NCBI GenBank assembly: GCA_002762705.1
Contig: PCVE01000071.1
Span: 1-10,499 of the forward strand
Length of the DNA: 10,499 nucleotides
Direction of reading: 5' to 3'
DNA from: Candidatus Woesearchaeota archaeon CG11_big_fil_rev_8_21_14_0_20_43_8
Lineage (GTDB): Archaea > Nanobdellota > Nanobdellia > Woesearchaeales > CG08-08-20-14
The notes below the pieces were generated by a model. It had not been told where the DNA came from. It worked only from the letters and a program-made list of their open reading frames with translations, and searched no databases. Position numbers and translations under genes: made by a program. Below, piece by piece: positions 7,029 through 10,499 of the stretch. Position 1 is the stretch's first letter. Every line of letters begins with the position of its first letter.

Positions 7029-7781
7029 TTATCCAAAATGCAGACTGAACATCTCCTCTGCGACAGATTCATACAAATCGAGTGTCTTCTTTGCCAACAC
7101 GGATTCCGATTCTTCAAGATTGAAACCATTTATATCGGCCGCGATTATATTCTTCTGTTCGCGTATCATCTTCACGATAGATAGCAGCTTCCATTTTGAG
7201 AGGCTCCCTGAATTATAACCCGTCGATGCCTCTTCTTCCGACATCACATCAAGATCGATAGACAGATAGACATCCTCTGCGAGCTTTGGCAGGATATGGT
7301 TCAGTCTCCACCTCGGCCAAAGCCACATCCCAATCGGGTTTATGCTATTGTGATATGAAAAATAGCTGCCGATAGATAAGACGCCGCCTTTTGCGTATCT
7401 ACTTAGCTCTTTTACAAACTTTCCACAACCGATCATCCCAGCATACTTATACGGGTCCCCATAACCTTCATCATGATGATTATCAATATGTATATAGCTA
7501 TAATGCTCGCTTCTTCTTTCTACGAGTGCTCGACACAGGCCATATGTATAATGATGAAACTCATTATGTCCATAAAGTGTCAGCGTCCGCTTGCCATTAT
7601 CCTTGATCTCATCTGGCAACGCCCCTTCGACGATCTCTGCCAGACGATCACGCCCGACTATATGCTTCTTTGGGATGCTGAACCGTTGGATTGGATATTT
7701 TTTCTCGAATCGATCAGCTATAACTGATGACGGCGTATCTAATTCAAGGCATATCAACTGCAACCCCTTGCCCTCACACAT
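7029..7781 (-). CDS. Ureohydrolase (arginase/agmatinase)-fold protein, substrate unknown (250 aa)
   Basis: The order and spacing of metal-binding motifs match the arginase/agmatinase superfamily: a His in YGHNE (H72), D-x-H-x-D as DNHHD (D100, H102, D104), and D-x-D in SIDLDVM (D176, D178). These would hold a two-metal centre. The flanking sequence is divergent: the classic GGDHS and SxDxDxxDP signatures are replaced, so arginase or agmatinase activity should not be assumed. It could be one of the uncharacterised archaeal ureohydrolase-like groups. A TTG at 7787 is in frame two codons earlier, but I prefer ATG at 7781. A TATA box at 7805-7813 places initiation at about 7782, making the mRNA leaderless, and no ribosome-binding site is present. 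It is divergent from the kinase gene, with about 109 bases between the starts. Confidence 0.85.
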   Translation of the reverse strand: MCEGKGLQLICLELDTPSSVIADRFEKKYPIQRFSIPKKHIVGRDRLAEIVEGALPDEIKDNGKRTLTLYGHNEFHHYTYGLCRALVERRSEHYSYIHIDNHHDEGYGDPYKYAGMIGCGKFVKELSRYAKGGVLSIGSYFSYHNSINPIGMWLWPRWRLNHILPKLAEDVYLSIDLDVMSEEEASTGYNSGSLSKWKLLSIVKMIREQKNIIAADINGFNLEESESVLAKKTLDLYESVAEEMFSLHFG

Positions 7782-7804
7782 ATTCAAATGGAATATTCAG
7801 AAGA

Positions 7805-7819
7805 TATATAAAATTACTG
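7805..7819 (-). promoter_or_regulatory. TATA box of the ureohydrolase-fold gene, leaderless promoter
   Basis: On the minus strand TCAGTAA is followed by TTTTATATA (7813-7805). The centre is about 27 bases before the ATG at 7781. The box is the same as the rtcB one (TTTTATATA) and sits at almost the same distance from the ATG. Confidence 0.55.
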
Positions 7820-7856
7820 AGTCGATATGATGCCAGACTACGATGCGTATCCAAAA

Positions 7857-7865
7857 AAATAAAAA
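7857..7865 (+). promoter_or_regulatory. Weak TATA-like box of the PfkB kinase gene
   Basis: AAATAAAAA is centred about 30 bases before the kinase ATG, and no ribosome-binding site precedes the ATG (AATTCTCACA). This fits a leaderless or nearly leaderless transcript, but the box is only A-rich and far from a perfect TATA. Confidence 0.35.
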
Positions 7866-7890
7866 GAGCCACAATTAGACAATTCTCACA

Positions 7891-8865
7891 ATGGAACATG
7901 AAGTGATAGGTATAGGAAACGCATTGATGGACATACTGACACAGGTAGATGAGAAGAAGATACTTGCTCTTGGCCTGCAGAAAGGCATCTTCAACCTGGT
8001 CGATGAAGATAAATCTTCTGAAGTGCTAAAAGCGCTTGACGTTGATGAGCTCAAACTAGTCCCTGGTGGCAGTGTAGCGAATACAATGGCTGGTATCGCG
8101 AATATGGGTGGAAAAGCCATGTTCTATGGCCGGGTAGGAAAAGATGAGCACGGAGATAATTATCATAACTTGATGAAGAAAGCAGGTGTTGCATCACAGA
8201 TAGTGAAAGGCGCTGGCAGGACAGGCACAGCGATCACATTGATAACTCCGGATTCACAGCGGACATTCGCAACACACCTTGGCGTCGCCACATCGCTTGA
8301 ACATTCTTCGCTTGATGAAGCGCACATAAAATCAGCGAAGATATTGCATATCACCGGCTATCAGCTCGAGGTACCGGCGATACGGAAATCAGTCTTCCAT
8401 GCTATGGAGATCGCGAAGAACAATGGCGTGCTGATCTCGCTTGACGTGGCTGATCCGAATCTTGTCCTCAGGGCAAACACAGATATCAAGGAGATAATCG
8501 AGAACTATGTCGACATCGTCTTCGCGAATGAAGAAGAAGCATTCGGTCTTTTGAAGATGAGCCCGATAAACGCATTGAACCGATTATCTAAGATGTGCGA
8601 TATAGCCGTCGTCAAATATGGCGACAAAGGTTCTTTTGTCAAGCAAGGTGCTGAAGTGTATCATGCGGACGTGCATAAGGTAAAAGCGATTGATACGACC
8701 GGCGCAGGCGACATGTACGCTGCAGGTTTCCTGTATGGATTATGCAAAGGGTACAAACTTGAGAAGTGTGCGAACATCGCTTCTTACGCCGCAGCGAAGA
8801 TAGTCGAGGTAGTCGGCGCGCGTCTGCCGTTCTCTATCAAGCATGACATCGAGAGGATGTTCTGA
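7891..8865 (+). CDS. PfkB-family sugar/nucleoside kinase, adenosine kinase-like (324 aa)
   Basis: A cytosolic ATP-dependent kinase of the ribokinase/PfkB superfamily. The N-terminal GIGNALMDI carries the substrate-binding Asp (D14). The first signature is PGGSVANTMAGIANMGG (58-74). An NxxE motif for Mg/phosphate is at 213-216 (NEEE), and the second signature DTTGAGD (268-274) has the catalytic base D274 and anion hole. Length and the run from GLQKGIFNLVDE to GKDEHGD resemble proteins often annotated as adenosine kinase or nucleoside/sugar kinase. All catalytic elements are intact. The exact substrate (adenosine, ribose derivative or another sugar) cannot be read from sequence. The next gene, DnaJ-like, starts 1 base after its stop, with GAGAGG inside the kinase end, so the two form an operon; I see no functional link between them. 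Confidence 0.93.
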   Translation: MEHEVIGIGNALMDILTQVDEKKILALGLQKGIFNLVDEDKSSEVLKALDVDELKLVPGGSVANTMAGIANMGGKAMFYGRVGKDEHGDNYHNLMKKAGVASQIVKGAGRTGTAITLITPDSQRTFATHLGVATSLEHSSLDEAHIKSAKILHITGYQLEVPAIRKSVFHAMEIAKNNGVLISLDVADPNLVLRANTDIKEIIENYVDIVFANEEEAFGLLKMSPINALNRLSKMCDIAVVKYGDKGSFVKQGAEVYHADVHKVKAIDTTGAGDMYAAGFLYGLCKGYKLEKCANIASYAAAKIVEVVGARLPFSIKHDIERMF

Positions 8866-8866
8866 T

Positions 8867-9613
8867 ATGAAAGATTATTATGGCTTGCTTGGGATAAAGA
8901 GAGATGCCTCGCGCGCAGAGATAAAACGCGCATACCAAAGACAGATGCTTCGCCTGCATCCTGACCTCGAGAACAGGATGACTGATGGACAGCTAAAAGA
9001 GATCACTGAGGCGTATCAGACATTGATAGATTTTGACAGACGGTACGAATATGACTATACGACCAGATTCGACCTCGGATGCCTCATCCGTTCTGCGTTC
9101 GGCAGTGTCCCGCCAGGATAGTCCGGCTACGATAAAGAGATCGACGAAGAAGAGCATCATCTTGGGACACTTGACCTCACGCTTGAAGATGTGCTACGCG
9201 GCAAGTTATACGAACCAGACCCAAGAGAGACACCATCTATGCTCCATTACATCCAGATACCAAAAGGAGTCATGGAAGGTGAGTTCAGGACAGGGAGTTT
9301 TTGTTTTGGGCGCGGCACCACTGTTGGTATCATCGATATCGTGATAAAAGAACATGATATCTTCAGAAGAGAGGGCAATGACTTATTTATCAAAGAGCCA
9401 CTTGAAAAAATTTTTTTTCAAAGATACTTGCAGATACCTGTGATAGATGGACTTACTAGAAGATTCAAGGCAGGATTTGGAAAGCAAGAAGGAAGACTTG
9501 TCACGGTACCACATTATGGCCTTCCGCAGACAGAAGGCAGACATTTCTATGGACACCACATGCAAGAACGGGGAAATATGTATTTCTATATCAACAAGAT
9601 ACCTGAGAAGTGA
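8867..9613 (+). pseudogene. DnaJ-like co-chaperone interrupted by an in-frame TAG (9119-9121)
   Basis: DnaJ proteins stimulate Hsp70 (DnaK) ATPase through the J domain and hold clients with C-terminal beta domains. Codons 1-84 encode a J domain (KDYYGLLGIKRDASRAEIKRAY, HPD at 31-33) and a short linker. Codon 85 is TAG. The same frame then continues without a gap for 163 codons to TGA at 9611. That part is the DnaJ C-terminal domain: LTLEDVLRGKLYE, IQIPKGVMEGEF, HDIFRREGNDLF, then IPVIDG. The G/F-rich region and the CxxCxGxG zinc domain are absent, so it is CbpA-like in layout. The ATG has GAGAGG 10 bases upstream and overlaps the kinase operon. No good start with a ribosome-binding site exists just after the TAG, which favours one gene over two. 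The TAG could be a point mutation (CAG to TAG is one transition), a sequencing error, or readthrough/pyrrolysine; I cannot decide between these. Confidence 0.8.
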
Positions 9614-9619
9614 TCATGG

Positions 9620-9625
9620 TTTTTT
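9620..9625 (+). terminator. T6 terminator candidate behind the DnaJ-like gene
   Basis: Six T start 7 bases after the TGA stop of the kinase-DnaJ operon. A short T-tract at this distance is compatible with archaeal termination. Evidence is positional only. Confidence 0.3.
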
Positions 9626-9669
9626 ACAGAGTGTTATACCAAAAATACGTTTTGTACCCCTAACAATTT

Positions 9670-9804
9670 CTAGTCAACAATCTTTCTTTTGATGCTATAG
9701 ATCGCGACACCGCCAAGGCTGTGTCCAACTGCGAGGTATTTTCCGTTAGGAGAGATATCGACGCGATGAACGATATCACATAACTGCGGAGATTGGACTA
9801 TGCT
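9670..9804 (-). pseudogene. C-terminal remnant of a beta-propeller (WD40-like) protein
   Basis: On the minus strand a frame of about 44 codons runs from an upstream TAA (9805-9807) to TAG (9670-9672). It reads HRVDISPNGKYLAVG, then GGVAIYSIKRKIVD. This is the typical last blade of a WD40 or PQQ-type beta-propeller (VxxSPDGKYLAVG...V.IYSI). There is no start codon in frame, and the sequence stops matching where the promoter of the zinc-finger gene begins. It is therefore most likely the surviving 3' end of a gene lost by deletion or rearrangement. The rest of the gap (9614-9885) holds promoter elements for the next operon. Confidence 0.55.
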
Positions 9805-9814
9805 TTATAAGCAT
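9800..9814. repeat. Perfect short inverted repeat upstream of the translation operon
   Basis: ATGCTT (9800-9805) and AAGCAT (9809-9814) flank TAT. It ends 6 bases before the BRE/TATA of the zinc-finger/aEF-1beta operon, where an operator or activator site would sit. It also contains an alternative TATA-like core (CTTTATAAGC). It overlaps the 5' edge of the beta-propeller remnant, so it may be chance. Confidence 0.3.
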
Positions 9815-9820
9815 CGCGCC

Positions 9821-9836
9821 CAAAAAGTATTTAAAG
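9821..9836 (+). promoter_or_regulatory. BRE/TATA promoter of the zinc-finger and aEF-1beta operon
   Basis: CAAAAAG (BRE-like) is followed by TATTTAAAG (9828-9836). Initiation near 9859 gives a leader of about 27 bases holding the strong AAGGAGGTC ribosome-binding site (9869-9877). A run of seven G directly follows the box, which is unusual. Confidence 0.5.
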
Positions 9837-9885
9837 GGGGGGTCATTTTCCATGAGGATATCCCATTTAAGGAGGTCTTAATACA

Positions 9886-10059
9886 ATGACAGATGAGATC
9901 ATGTGTTCAAGTTGCAAGAGAAGAGTCACTAACATGGTTGGCACAACACACTTCAAATGCCCAAAATGCGGCGAAGTGGAGATTGTCAGATGCACACACT
10001 GCAGAGAGCTCGCTTCAAAATACAAATGCCACGGATGCGGCTTTGAAGGTCCAAATTAG
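9886..10059 (+). CDS. Small two-zinc-finger protein of the COG2888 type, translation-linked (57 aa)
   Basis: Four CxxC pairs (C7/C10, C25/C28, C36/C39, C48/C51) make two zinc-binding knuckle pairs in only 57 residues. This matches the archaeal family predicted to be Zn-ribbon RNA-binding proteins linked to translation (COG2888, related to Haloferax HVO_2753), and the ending CHGCGFEGPN agrees with where such proteins normally stop. AAGGAGGTC lies 8 bases before the ATG, the best ribosome-binding site in the window. aEF-1beta follows after 12 bases, a neighbourhood conserved in many archaea, so the two are one operon. The molecular role is not established; binding to the ribosome or RNA is the family expectation. 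The gene ends in TAG, which shows that TAG acts as a normal stop at least here, unless readthrough into the in-frame aEF-1beta occurs. Confidence 0.92.
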   Translation: MTDEIMCSSCKRRVTNMVGTTHFKCPKCGEVEIVRCTHCRELASKYKCHGCGFEGPN

Positions 10060-10071
10060 AGGTCTAGAAAA

Positions 10072-10347
10072 ATGGCAGATGTTGTAATCACATTCACGAT
10101 CATGCCCGAGAGCCCAGAAGTGGATCTCTCAGGCGTCGAGACAAAGGCTACAGAGATGATAAAAGACTTCGGCGGCGAAGTAGGCAAAGTAGAGAAAGAG
10201 CCTATCGCGTTTGGCCTTGTCGCACTTAAGCTCATCTTTGTCATGAATGAAGCGAAAGGTTCCACAGAAGAACTTGAGAAGCAGATAGCAGAGATGGAAG
10301 AAGTCAGCTCATGCGAAGTCTCTGATGTCAGACGTGCAATCGGATAA
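10072..10347 (+). CDS. ef1b: Archaeal elongation factor 1-beta (aEF-1beta)
   Basis: The nucleotide exchange factor that recycles EF-1alpha from GDP to GTP during elongation. It is 91 aa, the usual archaeal size, which corresponds to the C-terminal catalytic domain of eukaryotic eEF1B. Hallmarks: DVVITFTIMPESPEVDL at the N-terminus, the core VEKEPIAFGLVALKLIFVMNE, and the C-terminal EVSDVRRAIG. The ribosome-binding site AGAGGT overlaps the TAG of the zinc-finger gene and lies 8 bases before the ATG. It shares the upstream operon promoter. Nothing unusual is seen in the protein. Confidence 0.97.
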   Translation: MADVVITFTIMPESPEVDLSGVETKATEMIKDFGGEVGKVEKEPIAFGLVALKLIFVMNEAKGSTEELEKQIAEMEEVSSCEVSDVRRAIG

Positions 10348-10380
10348 GCCTTTATTTCAATATTTTCTATCTTTCTTTTC
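10348..10380 (+). terminator. Pyrimidine/T-rich terminator of the translation operon
   Basis: Directly after the TAA of aEF-1beta comes a T-rich stretch with several TTT/TTTT runs (CCTTTATTTC, then TATTTTCTATCTTTCTTTTC). This is a typical archaeal termination region. Confidence 0.45.
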
Positions 10381-10410
10381 AAAACAGCACTGTAGACTGT
10401 GCTAGATATT

Positions 10411-10434
10411 GATCCTGATAGATAGTCAGGATTG
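10411..10434. repeat. Palindromic repeat, copy 1
   Basis: ATCCTGA (10412-10418) and TCAGGAT (10426-10432) flank a 7-base loop. It shares arms, a GATA/GAATA-type centre and the trailing TTG with a second copy 65-66 bases further on, and both have CTAG a few bases upstream. Confidence 0.55.
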
Positions 10435-10475
10435 TCAAGACATGGAACCTACATACGGCTAATGTGAAACCCTAG

Positions 10476-10499
10476 CAATCCTGATGAATATCAGGATTG
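10476..10499. repeat. Palindromic repeat, copy 2, at the window edge
   Basis: A perfect 10-base inverted repeat (CAATCCTGAT and ATCAGGATTG) surrounds GAAT. It is the same element as copy 1 with one base fewer in the centre. It ends exactly at the window edge, so more copies or a larger element may follow. Confidence 0.6.

Noticed and set aside
7785..7787. TTG start for the ureohydrolase-fold protein
   Set aside because: It adds only two residues and would lie upstream of the transcription start predicted from the TATA box; ATG at 7781 fits better.
9191..9613. Independent gene starting at GTG 9191 for the DnaJ C-terminal part
   Set aside because: The GTG lies inside a conserved beta-strand motif (LTLEDVLRGK) and has no ribosome-binding site; the homologous frame begins before it, directly after the TAG.
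10056..10382. 108-codon antisense frame over aEF-1beta
   Set aside because: It mirrors a strongly conserved gene on the other strand; its Ser-rich composition is typical of a reverse-complement shadow.
10411..10499. CRISPR array
   Set aside because: Only two copies that are not identical, with strong full-length palindromy and no cas genes in view; at most an edge effect to re-examine with more sequence.

Overview
The window is a stretch of an archaeal chromosome of moderate-to-low GC. Three things point to Archaea: (i) an aEF-1beta gene directly behind the two-zinc-finger protein that accompanies it in many archaea; (ii) an archaeal-type RtcB RNA ligase; (iii) A/T-rich TATA-like boxes about 26-27 bases before the inferred transcription starts, with some genes leaderless and others carrying GGAG/GAGG ribosome-binding sites. 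The phylum cannot be told from the sequence alone. A DnaJ homologue argues against an obligate hyperthermophile, but only weakly.

Left part (1-5250) is an envelope locus. Two tandem minus-strand paralogues (631 and 625 aa) encode secreted, extremely sequon-rich proteins, each held by one C-terminal membrane helix with a short basic, coiled-coil-prone cytoplasmic tail. They overlap by 4 bases (ATGA), so they are translationally coupled. Divergent from them runs a two-gene plus-strand unit: a 333-aa single-pass protein with Ig-like extracellular domains and a cytoplasmic coiled coil, and a 61-aa coiled-coil protein overlapping its end. I recognise no named family for these four. Together they look like a surface-protein system whose parts could meet through cytoplasmic coiled coils.

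Middle part (5248-7890): rtcB and a ureohydrolase-fold protein, both on the minus strand and both apparently leaderless. The gap between them holds three consecutive hairpins that no gene explains.

Right part (7891-10499): a PfkB-family (adenosine kinase-like) gene followed after 1 base by a DnaJ-like gene interrupted by an in-frame TAG. Next comes a 41-codon remnant of a beta-propeller (WD40-like) gene on the minus strand. After that is a translation operon (zinc-finger protein, then aEF-1beta), and last an intergenic tail with two copies of a palindromic repeat that may continue beyond the window.
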